Shown: piece by piece, positions 15,473-24,574 of the stretch | Position numbering within the stretch: the stretch's first letter is position 1 | Layout: every line of letters starts with the position of its first letter | Source: Mesorhizobium ciceri biovar biserrulae WSM1271 | GTDB lineage: Bacteria > Pseudomonadota > Alphaproteobacteria > Rhizobiales > Rhizobiaceae | Length of the DNA stretch: 64,000 bases | Reading direction: 5' to 3' | NCBI RefSeq assembly: GCF_000185905.1 | Contig: NC_014923.1 | Coordinates: forward strand, 5,479,501 to 5,543,500 | Program-made: the position numbers and the translations under genes | Notes under the pieces: model-generated | Told to the model about the DNA's origin: nothing | Databases searched by the model: none | What the model saw: the letters and a program-made list of their open reading frames with translations, nothing else

Positions 15473-17185
15473 TCAGCCCAGCCGCATCAGGTTCCGGTCC
15501 TCGAGTTCCACAATTGCGGCCTCGACTTCCCTTGCAAGGCGCCCGGCGCTCCAGCCCAGCGCCTGTCCGGCAATCGCCGCGATCGCCTGCAGGTCGCGGC
15601 CTGTCAGGGAGGCTGATATCGCCAAGGTGCTGCGGCGCATGACGATATCGGCCAGATGTTCGACGAACTCGTTGCGGACGATGTAGTCGATTTCCGATTT
15701 GCTGTAGCTTTCTGAATCCGGCAGCCGACCCTCATCGCCCGACCCATGCGTGGCGATCTGCGTGGCTCTGGTGCCGTATCGCGACAGCAGCGCATCGAGA
15801 CGCCGTTCCTCAGCGCCCGTCTTCGAGTGAGCCAGAGCCAGCCAACTTGCTCGCGCTGCGGCATTGGTCGGGAAATCCCTGCCGCCGCCGATCGGCATGG
15901 CTTGCGTCGTCACCTTGCGGCTGCGCTGCAGGCGGCCGAGCACGGTGTCGGCGACTTCCTCGGCGAAACCGCGAAAGGTCGTCCACTTGCCGCCGACCAG
16001 CGAGATGACCGCGAAAGGTCTGTTCCGATCCGGCTCAGTGACCGGCGCGGAGTGGTCACGGCTGATCAGCCCGGGCAGCGATGCATCGGAGGCCGGCAGC
16101 GGCCTGATGCCGCTATAGGCATAGACGATCTGGCCGCGCTCGAACGCCATCCCCGGCAGCAGAGTCCGCACGCTGTCGAGCAGGTACTCGACTTCGTCGG
16201 GCTCGCAGCGCACCGCGTCGGGATTGTCCGCCTTGATGTCGGTGGAGCCGACCAGCGCCAGGCCGAGATAATCGTAGATGAGGCAGATGCGGCCGTCATC
16301 GGCTTCGAAATAGAGCATGCGCCCGGCCAGGCTTTTGACCAGTTCGTCATGCTTGAGCAGGACGTGCGAGCCCTTGGTGCCGCCGATCATCTTCGACGGC
16401 GCGCCAAGCAATTCGTTGACATCGTCGATCCACGGACCGGCGGCGTTGACCACCAGCTTCGGCCGCACCGAAAAGGCCGCGCCGTTTTCCGGCTGGAAGG
16501 TCAGTACCCCATCGGCGGACTTGACCAGCGCCGTATAGTTCGCGCTGGCCGAGGCCGCGTTTGCCTGCCGCCCATCGAGGATCAGTTCAAGCACGAGCCT
16601 TTCGGGGTGGCTTATCTTGGCGTCGTAGTAGGTGCCGGTGGCGACGATCGAAGGATTGAGCGCCGGCATCCCGCTGAGCGCCTGGCGCCGCCCGACCATG
16701 CGGTGGCGCGGCATGACCTGGTTTCGCGAGCCGTAGAAATCATAGATCATCAGGCCGATCTTGATCAGGACGGCACCGCGGCTGCGCGGTGCGCTGGTCG
16801 AGCCGAACAGCGTCCGCAGCGCCGCCAGCATGCCCTTGCTCCAGGAAAAGATCGGAATGACGGTCGGCAGCGGGCTGACATAGTGCGGCGCGTTCTTCAA
16901 AAGCAGATTGCGTTCAAGTGTCGACTGTGCGACCAGCCCGAACTCGCCGGTTTCGAGATATTTCAGGCCACCGTGAATGAGCCGCGATGGCGCGGCACTG
17001 GTGCCCGAGCCGAAATCCGCCTTGTCGACGATCAGGCAGCTGACGCCTTGCGCGCACAGATCGCGAAACAGCCCTGCCCCGTTGATGCCGGCGCCAAGGA
17101 TGACGACGTCTACCTCCCCGGTTCCGGCCATGGCGGCCAGACGCCCGGCTGGATTTTCCGTAAATTTTGCTTCGCTTGAGCTCAT
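15473..17185 (-). CDS. GlpD-like FAD-dependent polyol-phosphate dehydrogenase
   Basis: This 570-residue flavoprotein of the glycerol-3-phosphate dehydrogenase family has the fold motif ILGAGINGAGLFRD near residue 29, the GlpD motif SRLIHGGLKYLE and LVGGKWTTFRGF near the end of the FAD domain, followed by the usual C-terminal helical domain. The start is the ATG of MSSSEAKF, overlapping the DeoR stop by four bases; the same frame stays open upstream, but that is chance coding. With an FGGY kinase at the head of the operon, it likely oxidises the kinase's phosphorylated polyol. Its sequence is only loosely like EryB. The substrate is unknown. Confidence 0.85.
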   Translation of the reverse strand: MSSSEAKFTENPAGRLAAMAGTGEVDVVILGAGINGAGLFRDLCAQGVSCLIVDKADFGSGTSAAPSRLIHGGLKYLETGEFGLVAQSTLERNLLLKNAPHYVSPLPTVIPIFSWSKGMLAALRTLFGSTSAPRSRGAVLIKIGLMIYDFYGSRNQVMPRHRMVGRRQALSGMPALNPSIVATGTYYDAKISHPERLVLELILDGRQANAASASANYTALVKSADGVLTFQPENGAAFSVRPKLVVNAAGPWIDDVNELLGAPSKMIGGTKGSHVLLKHDELVKSLAGRMLYFEADDGRICLIYDYLGLALVGSTDIKADNPDAVRCEPDEVEYLLDSVRTLLPGMAFERGQIVYAYSGIRPLPASDASLPGLISRDHSAPVTEPDRNRPFAVISLVGGKWTTFRGFAEEVADTVLGRLQRSRKVTTQAMPIGGGRDFPTNAAARASWLALAHSKTGAEERRLDALLSRYGTRATQIATHGSGDEGRLPDSESYSKSEIDYIVRNEFVEHLADIVMRRSTLAISASLTGRDLQAIAAIAGQALGWSAGRLAREVEAAIVELEDRNLMRLG

Positions 17186-17958
17186 GACGCTTTCGTCTTG
17201 ACGATGCGCAGCTTCACGCCGGCCCGTTCGAGGGCTTGCGCCCGCGCATCGCCCAGGCCTTCGGTCGCCAGCACGACATCGAAGTTGGTCAGATCGTCGA
17301 AGACATGCAGCGCGATCCTGTCGAACTTGGCATGGTCGATCAGAAGGATACGCTTGACCGATGCGGCCATCATCGCCTGCTTGACCCGCACGACATTGGG
17401 ATCCTGGATGAAGGCCGTGGTTCCGGTGATAGCCGAAGCCGAACAGATCAGCACATTGGCGCGCAGCTGCGCCACGGCGTTCTCGCAGACGATACCGATA
17501 TAGGCGTTGTAGGTGCCGTGGTACTGGCCGCCGAGACAGATGAAGTCGAGTTCGTCGACATTGATCAGCAGTGATGCCGTCGCTACGGAGTTGGTGATGA
17601 CGGTCAGCGGCTTGACGTCGAGCAGCAGTGCCGCGACGGCGTTTGCCGTCGAGGAATCGTCCAGCATCACCACCTGGCCGGCTTCGACATAATCGAGCGC
17701 TGCCCGCGCCAGCGCATCCTTCTCGGCCCGGTTGACCGTCACACGGTAGCGGAAGGCGCTTTCGTAGAGGCCGGAAGGCTGAACCGTCACCGCACCGTGC
17801 AGCTTGCGCAGCACGCCCTGCTGCGCCAGCCGGTCGATGTGCCGGTGGATGGTCATGCGCGACACGCCGAAATGCTCGACCAGATCGTCGATGCGCACCT
17901 GGCCGAGCTTGATCACATAGTCGGCGATCTCTTCGCGTCGTTCGTCGGCCTTGATCAT
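17182..17958 (-). CDS. DeoR-family transcriptional regulator
   Basis: This 258-residue protein has the DeoR helix-turn-helix (VEHFGVSRMTIHRHIDRL, about residues 27-44) followed by the typical GVLRKLHGAV wing, then a DeoR-C sugar-phosphate sensor domain with an NSVATASLL segment. The ATG start overlaps the kinase stop as ATGA, and the stop overlaps the dehydrogenase start, so it is the middle gene of a tightly coupled three-gene operon. It probably represses that operon and is released by the phosphorylated substrate. It could also act on the matching site before eryD. Confidence 0.88.
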   Translation of the reverse strand: MIKADERREEIADYVIKLGQVRIDDLVEHFGVSRMTIHRHIDRLAQQGVLRKLHGAVTVQPSGLYESAFRYRVTVNRAEKDALARAALDYVEAGQVVMLDDSSTANAVAALLLDVKPLTVITNSVATASLLINVDELDFICLGGQYHGTYNAYIGIVCENAVAQLRANVLICSASAITGTTAFIQDPNVVRVKQAMMAASVKRILLIDHAKFDRIALHVFDDLTNFDVVLATEGLGDARAQALERAGVKLRIVKTKAS

Positions 17959-19490
17959 GCGGTTCCCCCAGTGTCTGGCCGGCCCAGCTTCTCGATGTCG
18001 GGCCAATGCGGTTCGAGCGCACCGGCTATGCGGCCATAGAGGGAAAAGCGCTCGTTGAACACAGCACTCGAGGCTTGGTCAGGCTCGTATTGGCGGGCCG
18101 TCATCCCGACCTGCCTGGCGCCCTGTTGCGGCGTCGCGAAGATGCCAACCGCCGCCCCCGCGCAAAGGGCAGCGCCAAAGGCCGCGGCCTCGTCGGTCGA
18201 GGTGACGATGACCGGGGCGTTCAGCACGTCGGCAAACATCTGAACGAAGGCCGGATTGCGCGAACCGCCGCCGGTCAGGCGGATCTCGCTGACGGCAAAG
18301 CCGTCGCGCAAGGCTTCGACATGGGTGCGATGATTGAAGGCAATGCCCTCCAGAACCGCCTTGAGTATATCGCCGCGATCATGCCAGCCGTGCAGGCCGA
18401 CAAAGCTGCCGCTGGCGACATCGCCAAAAGGGGAGCCGAATAGATAGGGGTGAAACAGGATGGTCGAGGGCTTCTTCAGCGCCGCGTCGATCTCTGCTGC
18501 CAGAAGCTCGTGGATCGAGCCACCATCGACCGATGCCTTTTCCTGCTCCGAGCGACAGAACGTGTCGAGAAACCAGTCGTAGTTCGCGGTCGACGCCGGC
18601 GAGATCGCCATGTTGTTCCAGCGGCCTGCGTCGATGGCGTTGCGACAGAGCCAACGCGGGTCGACGCGTGGTTGCGAAGAGACGACTTCGTTGATGGAAT
18701 AGGTTCCGGCGACGACGGCGAGCACGCCCTCCTCATGGCCGCCCATGCCAAGTGCGGAGGCAGTCACGTCATGCAGTCCGCACGCGACCGGTGTTCCCTT
18801 GGCAAGGCCGGTCATTTCTGCTGCCTCGGCGGTGACATGGCCGACGATCGCGGCGGAGTGCGCCATCGGCGGCAGCGCGTCGAAAACATCGTCCAGCCCG
18901 AAGATGCGCATCGCTTCCGGCGCGTAATCCTGCGTGCTGAAATCCGTGAATGAGGTGCTGGCCTCGGTACGGTCGGTGCCGACCGTGCCGGTCAGGCAAA
19001 AGCGCAGCCAGTCCTTGCAGGCCAGTATATGCCCGATACGCCCATAGCGGGCCGGTTCGTGCTCCCTGATCCAGGCGAGCAGCGCCGACGGCGCCGAGAC
19101 GTGGGGCGCCTGGCCTGTTCGCGCTAGCGCCTCTTCGAAGACCCGGTCCGCCGACCATCGCTCGACAATCTTGCCGGCGCGGCTATCGAGCGACAGGATT
19201 CCAGGCCCCAGCGGCCGACGATCCTTGTCGAGCAAATAGAGACCGTCGCCATGCGCGGTTGCCGCCACCGCCCTGATGTCGTCCGCCGGGCGGCCACATA
19301 GCGCGATCGCCTCCTTGATTGCGTCGGCGGTCGCTTGCCAGAGGCCGGCCATGTCGCGCTCCACCCAGCGCGCATGGGGCATCGATTGCGGAACCCGCCG
19401 ACGCGCCACCGACAACTGCGTGCCATCGGCATCGAAGATCACCGCCTTGGTGACCGTGAGACCATTATCGATTCCGAGCAAACTGGGCAT
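17955..19490 (-). CDS. FGGY-family carbohydrate (polyol) kinase
   Basis: This 511-residue kinase starts with LLGIDNGLTVTKAV, the FGGY phosphate-1 motif, and has the adenosine motif LTGGGSRNPAF near residue 415 and the DEAAAFGAAL helix. The start is the ATG of MPSLLGI, although no strong ribosome site precedes it. It heads an operon with a DeoR regulator and a GlpD-like dehydrogenase, a plan parallel to eryA-eryB. The substrate is probably another polyol or ketose related to the neighbouring pathway; xylulose-type kinases share this family, so the identity stays open. Confidence 0.85.
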   Translation of the reverse strand: MPSLLGIDNGLTVTKAVIFDADGTQLSVARRRVPQSMPHARWVERDMAGLWQATADAIKEAIALCGRPADDIRAVAATAHGDGLYLLDKDRRPLGPGILSLDSRAGKIVERWSADRVFEEALARTGQAPHVSAPSALLAWIREHEPARYGRIGHILACKDWLRFCLTGTVGTDRTEASTSFTDFSTQDYAPEAMRIFGLDDVFDALPPMAHSAAIVGHVTAEAAEMTGLAKGTPVACGLHDVTASALGMGGHEEGVLAVVAGTYSINEVVSSQPRVDPRWLCRNAIDAGRWNNMAISPASTANYDWFLDTFCRSEQEKASVDGGSIHELLAAEIDAALKKPSTILFHPYLFGSPFGDVASGSFVGLHGWHDRGDILKAVLEGIAFNHRTHVEALRDGFAVSEIRLTGGGSRNPAFVQMFADVLNAPVIVTSTDEAAAFGAALCAGAAVGIFATPQQGARQVGMTARQYEPDQASSAVFNERFSLYGRIAGALEPHWPDIEKLGRPDTGGTA

Positions 19491-19600
19491 GGGCGCCGCC
19501 GTTTTCAGCAACTGGTGAAGGGCGCTGCAAGGCAATCCTGCAGGTTGGGATAAAGATGACGGACATGACGACAATCAACGAGCAACGGTGATACCAAAGC

Positions 19601-19709
19601 GCCGCATCCGATGCGGCAAACAGACCATAGCAGCCTGTTAAATTAACGTCAACATGTGATATATTTTGTAGAAATGTCTAACGTAAGCTGAGACATGCAT
19701 CCGATGCGG
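19601..19709. repeat. Palindromic 13-mer repeated 93 bases apart
   Basis: GCATCCGATGCGG occurs at 19604-19616 and again at 19697-19709. The first copy lies within a perfect palindrome with 8-bp arms, GCCGCATC and GATGCGGC (19601-19617). The two copies flank the shared operator at 19636-19652. Spaced palindromic copies like this are typical of a DNA-looping repressor. Confidence 0.5.
19636..19652. promoter_or_regulatory. Shared operator candidate, copy 2 (kinase operon)
   Basis: TGTTAAATTAACGTCAA differs at one base from the site at 15255-15271 upstream of eryD. The core GTTAAATTAAC is a palindrome. It lies 146 bases before the kinase start, between the two repeated 13-mers. Confidence 0.5.
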
Positions 19710-19853
19710 GACGAAGCTCCGACCAGTGCCCAACTGGCTGGATGGCCCTCAACCCTGCACGGCGAGCCAGGCGGGGACGGTGCGACTGACGCTCGAAACG
19801 CGTTTGACTGGCTTAGCGAATTCCGTGCGCAGCGGCCGGACAGCCGGCACCGT

Positions 19854-20402
19854 TCAAAGAAAACGCGACGACTCAAGAAGTTCAGCCACGCCGTCCAGTT
19901 CCTTGTGCAGGCGATGCCAGCGACGGTCGAGGTAGACCAGCGAATGCGCCTCAGGGGGGATCTCGTCCGGCTGCACCTCGCCGTCAAGGAGTTCGGCCGC
20001 CACCAGTGTCGCGCCCTCGATCGGCAGGACGCCGAGCCGGCGGGCGCGGAACCAGGTCGAGACGCCGGTATAGCGCGGTTCGCCCGTGGGCAGCCGAGCC
20101 CAGGCGCCTCCCGGCGGGAAGCGTTCCGCGCCGCTCGACGCGCAGAGTTGCGCCAGGTCGATATCGGTGTAGCGCAGCAGGTGGATCACCATGGTCTGCG
20201 CCCGTAGCAAGGGTTCGGACGAGGTCGATTTCATCGACAGCGAGAAGGCGACGACCGGTGGCGCAGCACTTACAGAGATCAGCGAGGACACGGTCATCGC
20301 CACCGGTCTGTCGCCGGGATCGGCCGTGATCACGGCAACACCGGCCGGGTGGTGGCGAAAGGCTTCGCGGAAGGCGTTGGTCATCGGATGCGGGAAGCTC
20401 AT
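19854..20402 (-). CDS. Flavin reductase of a two-component hydroxylase
   Basis: This 182-residue protein of the flavin reductase-like (HpaC/NTA) family has the pattern FRHHPAGVAVIT near the start and PVAMTVSSLISVSAAPP near residue 33, which form the FMN/FAD site. It reduces free flavin with NAD(P)H and hands it to an oxygenase. The acyl-CoA-dehydrogenase-like oxygenase lies 61 bases upstream and is the natural partner. It is the last of 21 genes in the aromatic polycistron. Confidence 0.85.
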   Translation of the reverse strand: MSFPHPMTNAFREAFRHHPAGVAVITADPGDRPVAMTVSSLISVSAAPPVVAFSLSMKSTSSEPLLRAQTMVIHLLRYTDIDLAQLCASSGAERFPPGGAWARLPTGEPRYTGVSTWFRARRLGVLPIEGATLVAAELLDGEVQPDEIPPEAHSLVYLDRRWHRLHKELDGVAELLESSRFL

Positions 20403-20463
20403 CGACGTCTCTCTTCTGCAGCATGAAATGGGGCCGGATGGGTCCGCCGTCCGGCCCTTGCGA

Positions 20464-21684
20464 CTACTTCTTCTCGATCAGATCGTAGAACTGCCAGGTG
20501 CGATCGCTCCACAGCCCGCCGATGTCGCGGCCGGCCGAGGTGACGATCGACGGCGCGATCGTGAAATGGTTGGCCGCCACCATCATCTCGCGGAAGGTGC
20601 GCTGGATCACACCGGCGCGCAGCGACGCGCCGCCGCCCGCGCGATAGGCGAAGTTGCAGATATCGACGCCAACCTCATGAATCTCGGATTTGGCCAGATG
20701 GACAAGGCTGATCTGCCGCGTCGATACGCTGTTGCCGGCTTCGACCGTCGCCTCGATGTCGCGCCAGACTTCGAAGACAAAGGCGCGGGCAGCGCGATAG
20801 CGGGCTTCGGCGCGGCCATAGTCGTGCCAGAATTTCTCACTCTCGCCGATCAACCCGGCGCGGCCTGACTTGCTGCGGGCGAACTTGGCGATCTCGTCCA
20901 GCATCCGCCGCCCGGTGCCGAGTGCCCAGCCGGTATGACCGATGGCGGCGAGGCCGACGACACCGAGACTGAAGAACTCCTTCTGGCGCAGTGGCGGCGC
21001 GGTCAGGATCGGGAAGACGAGATCGTCGGCGATGAAGACATCCTCGGCCGCATAGTCGATGCTGCCGGTTCCGCCGAGGCCCAGAACGTCCCAATTGCCG
21101 AGCTGCTTGTGCTGGGAGATCGGCGCATGGGCGCACATGATGATCACATTGCCCCTATCGTCCTTGGCGGGCTTGCCGGTGCCGTCGTCGACAAAGGCGG
21201 CACTGTGGCTATAGGTGGCGTGGCTGAAGCCGCTGCCATAGCTCCACTTGCCGTTCAGCCGGTAGCCACCGTCGACCTTCTTCAGCATGCCGAGCGGCGC
21301 CCCCTGTCCCGAGAAACGGTTGTCGGAGCCCGGCGCGAACAGCCGCTCGACCGCGCTGTCCGGCAGAAAGGCAGCCGACATCGCGCCGATGCAGCAATGC
21401 ACCATGGAAACCCAGCCGGCCGCCCCGGAGTGCCAGGTGATCGCCGCCAGCAGTTCGAGACCCTCGGTGGGTCGCAACTGCGCACCGCCGAGGCTCTCCG
21501 CGGCAAAGATATGCGACATGCGCAGCGGCTTCAGCAGCTCGAACGTGGGCGCAGTCAGTTCGCCATTCTCCTCATCGGCGGTGGCGTTGGCTTCCAGGGC
21601 CGGTCCGATCTCCGCGATCTTCCTGAGCAAGTCGCGATAGTCGGTGGTCGTCCCCCACGAGCTGTGCTTGATGGGTTTGTTCAT
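20464..21684 (-). CDS. Acyl-CoA-dehydrogenase-like flavin-dependent aromatic hydroxylase (oxygenase component)
   Basis: This 406-residue protein has the acyl-CoA dehydrogenase fold used by oxygenase components of two-component phenol hydroxylases (HpaH/HsaA/resorcinol hydroxylase type). It shows a helical N-terminal domain, a beta domain (GQGAPLGMLKKVDGGYRLNGKW region) and a helical C-terminal domain. It would use reduced flavin from the neighbouring reductase and oxygen to hydroxylate a phenolic ring. Given the hydroxyquinol dioxygenases in the operon, a resorcinol-like substrate is possible. An acyl-CoA dehydrogenase role is less likely because of the adjacent flavin reductase. Confidence 0.75.
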   Translation of the reverse strand: MNKPIKHSSWGTTTDYRDLLRKIAEIGPALEANATADEENGELTAPTFELLKPLRMSHIFAAESLGGAQLRPTEGLELLAAITWHSGAAGWVSMVHCCIGAMSAAFLPDSAVERLFAPGSDNRFSGQGAPLGMLKKVDGGYRLNGKWSYGSGFSHATYSHSAAFVDDGTGKPAKDDRGNVIIMCAHAPISQHKQLGNWDVLGLGGTGSIDYAAEDVFIADDLVFPILTAPPLRQKEFFSLGVVGLAAIGHTGWALGTGRRMLDEIAKFARSKSGRAGLIGESEKFWHDYGRAEARYRAARAFVFEVWRDIEATVEAGNSVSTRQISLVHLAKSEIHEVGVDICNFAYRAGGGASLRAGVIQRTFREMMVAANHFTIAPSIVTSAGRDIGGLWSDRTWQFYDLIEKK

Positions 21685-21713
21685 CGTGTTCTCCTCCTCC
21701 TTTTCAAATGCGA

Positions 21714-22502
21714 TCAGCCGGCGAAGAAATCGCCGATCTTCCTGAGCGTTTCGGGTTTCTCCTGCATGACGAAATGGCCGGCCTCCTCGACGAGGATCAG
21801 GCGTGCGTCGGGCAGCGCCTCGACGAAGAGCGGAGCCTGTCCCGCCGGCAGCATACGGTCCCTGGTGCCCCAGACGACCAGTGTCGGATTGGCGATGCGC
21901 GCCAGAAAGCGCCGCAGGTTCGGATGCCCCATGCCGAACGGCGCCAGCAGCCGGCCGAGCGTCTCGCCTTCGCGGGCGCGATCGGCGCCGAAGGCCTCGG
22001 CAAAGGCGGCGTCGGAACCATCCGGGAAGTAGCGCAGCGCCACCGAGACGTCTTGCGCCAGATAGGCCGGCAACTCCTGCGGCGCGACCGCGCCGAGATC
22101 AGTGGCCGGATATGCGGGGTCGTTGAGCCCTGCCGGCGCGATCAGCACCACCTTGTCGAAACGCTCGCGCGCAAGGCCAGCGAGTTCGGTCGCCATCCAG
22201 CCGCCCATGGAAAAGCCGATGAGATGAGGCTTCTCCGGCAGACGGAGAACATCGAGCAGATTCAGATAGTGTAAAACCATGTCGGACATCGTAGCGACAT
22301 GCGGCGCCGGGCCAGAAAAGCCGAAGCCCGGATGGCTCGGGCAGAGCACGCGGAAACGGTCCGCGAGGCCCTCGGCAAAGTCGAAGCCTTCAAGCGTCGA
22401 GGCGCCGTGCAGGAACAGCACGGGCTTGCCTCTACCGATGGCCATCACCACCGTTTTCGTGCCATCGATATCGTATTCGAGCGTTTCGAATTGAACGGCC
22501 AT
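21714..22502 (-). CDS. Alpha/beta hydrolase
   Basis: This 262-residue hydrolase has a complete catalytic triad: serine in GFSMGG (about residue 98), aspartate in WGTRDRM and histidine in EEAGHFVM. The oxyanion segment is FLHGAST. In aromatic operons such enzymes cleave C-C bonds of ring-fission products or hydrolyse esters and enol-lactones. It lies between a zinc alcohol dehydrogenase and the two-component hydroxylase, so removal of a side chain before ring hydroxylation is conceivable. The exact substrate cannot be read. Confidence 0.85.
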   Translation of the reverse strand: MAVQFETLEYDIDGTKTVVMAIGRGKPVLFLHGASTLEGFDFAEGLADRFRVLCPSHPGFGFSGPAPHVATMSDMVLHYLNLLDVLRLPEKPHLIGFSMGGWMATELAGLARERFDKVVLIAPAGLNDPAYPATDLGAVAPQELPAYLAQDVSVALRYFPDGSDAAFAEAFGADRAREGETLGRLLAPFGMGHPNLRRFLARIANPTLVVWGTRDRMLPAGQAPLFVEALPDARLILVEEAGHFVMQEKPETLRKIGDFFAG

Positions 22503-22514
22503 TTTTCACTCTCC

Positions 22515-23531
22515 TCAAACAAGGTCCGGCTGGATCAGCACTTTGCATTGCGTGGTGCGGCGGCGAAGGCTCTCGAATATCTGCGGAACCGGCGAGAGGT
22601 CGATCCGGTCGGTGACCAGAGCTTGCGGTGCGAAAGGTCCGCCTCGAAGCGCATCGAGGGCGACGCCGAATTCGTTGCGCTGATGGAAGAAGACCGAAAA
22701 CAGCAGGTTCACTTCCTTCGTCAGCGCAACGAACGGGTCCCACTGGTCTCCGCCAATGCAGAGGCCGACCCCGACCACCGTGCCCTGCAGCCGGACCGCC
22801 TCGACCGCCGCGCCGATGAGGCCACGCTTGCCAACGCATTCGAAGACGATGTCGGGCGCGCCGCCGCAGAGATCGGTGAGGTTCTCGCTCAGCTTTTCGC
22901 CGGAAAGCGCGAAGCCGGTCGCGCCGAGAGCAAGCGCACGCTCGCGCTGATGGCCGTGGATGTCGGCCACCACGACACGCGATGCCCCCATGCGCCGCGC
23001 CCAGAAGGCGACGAGCAGTCCGATCGGCCCGGCACCCAGTATGGCGACCCGATCCCCCGGCTTCATGCCCGAACGGACGATGCAATGCAGGGCGACCGAC
23101 AGTGGCTCGGCCAACGCACCATCCTCGAGTGCTACATCGTCGGACAGGATATGACATTGGCGTGCGGCCACGGTCGCGTATTGCGCATAGCCGCCGCCGA
23201 TCAGCTCCATCTCGTGACAGCGCGCCGGATCGCCGCGCTCGCAGGCCTCGCAGTGTCCGCAACCGCGCATCGGCACGACAGCGACCCGGTCACCGATCCG
23301 AAGGCCCGTTGCCTCCGATCCGACCGCGACGATGTCACCGGAGAATTCATGGCCGAGCACAAAGCCTGCCTCGATGCCGAAAGGCACCGGATCCTCGGTG
23401 ATGTGCAGATCGCTGCCGCAGATGCCGCAAGCGGCGACACGCAAGACGACCTCGTCCGGTGCTGGCGTCGGGTCCGGCACCGTGCCGATCCGCAGTGGGA
23501 CGCCGACCTTATCGAAGATGGCGGCTTTCAT
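22515..23531 (-). CDS. Zinc-dependent alcohol dehydrogenase (MDR family)
   Basis: This 338-residue protein has the catalytic zinc residues in CGICGSDLH and GHEFSG, the structural zinc loop CGHCEACERGDPARC, and the NAD(P) motif GAGPIGLL near residue 171. It would oxidise an alcohol or polyol, or reduce an aldehyde. The start is the ATG with GGAGGA upstream, overlapping the livM stop by four bases. It is similar in build to sorbitol/threonine dehydrogenases, but its place in the aromatic operon suggests action on a side chain. Confidence 0.85.
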   Translation of the reverse strand: MKAAIFDKVGVPLRIGTVPDPTPAPDEVVLRVAACGICGSDLHITEDPVPFGIEAGFVLGHEFSGDIVAVGSEATGLRIGDRVAVVPMRGCGHCEACERGDPARCHEMELIGGGYAQYATVAARQCHILSDDVALEDGALAEPLSVALHCIVRSGMKPGDRVAILGAGPIGLLVAFWARRMGASRVVVADIHGHQRERALALGATGFALSGEKLSENLTDLCGGAPDIVFECVGKRGLIGAAVEAVRLQGTVVGVGLCIGGDQWDPFVALTKEVNLLFSVFFHQRNEFGVALDALRGGPFAPQALVTDRIDLSPVPQIFESLRRRTTQCKVLIQPDLV

Positions 23532-24574
23532 GAAATCCTCCTCGTCAGCGGTTCGGGGTCGACGAGCTTGCGTCGGATCGGGAACCATGGTGCATCCCAC
23601 CGCTTCGAGATCAGGCCCCAGATGCCCGTCCGGGCGTAGAGCGCCACCAGAAGCGTCATCAGGCCGAGGACGACGAAATAGGTTGCGCCATATTCGCCGA
23701 ACCAGCGGTCCGCGATGAAGAAGATCAGCGATCCGATCAGAACGCCCTCGATGGACCCGATCCCGCCGACCATGACGATGAAGATCGCGACGTTCGCCCA
23801 CATCGGGTCAAAGGCCGAACCGGGGGTGATGCGCAGCTGCGCCATGAAATAGATCGCGCCCGCGAGACCGCAGCCGACCGCCGACGCGACATAGATCAGG
23901 AAGCGTAGCTTCACGACATTCACGCCCTGGCTGGCAGCTGCAACCGGATTGTCGCGCATGGCGATCAGCGCAAGGCCGAAGCGCGAGCGAAGCAGCCAAT
24001 AGCTGCCGCCCAGCGTGACGAGCAGCATCCCCGCGCAGAGCAGCGACATAGCGACATTCCGCTCGAAGGCCGAATAGTCCTTCATCACGCGAAGCGACAT
24101 GCCCGCGCCGGAATTGACGAGCGGCAGGTTCGAGGCGGTCAGCCGGAAGACCTCGGCCACCACCCATGTGCCGATCGAAAAATAGGGGCCATCCAGGCGA
24201 TGCAGCAGCAGGTAGATCGGCACGGCCAGCGCGGCCGGCACCAGGAGCGACAGGAAGACCGCCACAAACGGATTGATGCCGTAGGTCTGCGCCAGCACGA
24301 AAAGCGCATAGCCGGCGGCGCCCATGAAGGCGTGCTGGCCCACGGAGACGAGGCCGGCATAGCCGGCGAGCAGGTTCCACATCTGCGCGACGGCGATATA
24401 GCAGCACAGCACCAGAACCGACCGGATCGTGCCGGTCGAAGCCCACCACGGCATGACAGCGACAGCGATCATGGCCAGCACCGCCAGCGTCATCGCAATG
24501 CGACCGGACCGGGTCTGGCGCTGGACCACGACTTCGGGCACCTCGGTTGTTGCCACATAGGGAATCGCACTCAT
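23528..24574 (-). CDS. Branched-chain-type ABC permease LivM (transporter 1)
   Basis: This 348-residue LivM-type permease has about nine to ten hydrophobic segments and the conserved loop LLRSRFGLALIAMRDN (about residue 211) that contacts the ATPases. It belongs to the importer set 26900-23528 (binding protein, LivG, LivF, LivH, LivM). The start ATG overlaps the livH stop (ATGA). Liv-type systems in such operons usually import aromatic acids or phenolics rather than amino acids. Confidence 0.88.
   Translation of the reverse strand: MSAIPYVATTEVPEVVVQRQTRSGRIAMTLAVLAMIAVAVMPWWASTGTIRSVLVLCCYIAVAQMWNLLAGYAGLVSVGQHAFMGAAGYALFVLAQTYGINPFVAVFLSLLVPAALAVPIYLLLHRLDGPYFSIGTWVVAEVFRLTASNLPLVNSGAGMSLRVMKDYSAFERNVAMSLLCAGMLLVTLGGSYWLLRSRFGLALIAMRDNPVAAASQGVNVVKLRFLIYVASAVGCGLAGAIYFMAQLRITPGSAFDPMWANVAIFIVMVGGIGSIEGVLIGSLIFFIADRWFGEYGATYFVVLGLMTLLVALYARTGIWGLISKRWDAPWFPIRRKLVDPEPLTRRIS

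Larger units (their letters stand above)
19491..19853 (-). promoter_or_regulatory. Promoter region of the second kinase operon (363 bases, no gene)
   Basis: This gap separates the kinase start from the end of the aromatic polycistron. The 19600-19710 part holds an operator-like palindrome and a repeated 13-mer, listed separately, in AT-rich sequence suited to a promoter. From about 19715 to 19853 I see ordinary GC-rich sequence without a supported gene or an obvious terminator for the long operon arriving from the right. Confidence 0.5.

Noticed and set aside
15473..18022. An 849-codon open frame that looks like a fusion ahead of the GlpD-like dehydrogenase
   Set aside because: The first 280 codons are an arginine-rich shadow of the DeoR gene in another frame. 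The DeoR protein has clear motifs, and the dehydrogenase has its own ATG at 17185 in an ATGA overlap.
19695..20207. A + strand frame opposite the flavin reductase
   Set aside because: It lies antisense to a gene with clear flavin-site motifs and shows no motif of its own.
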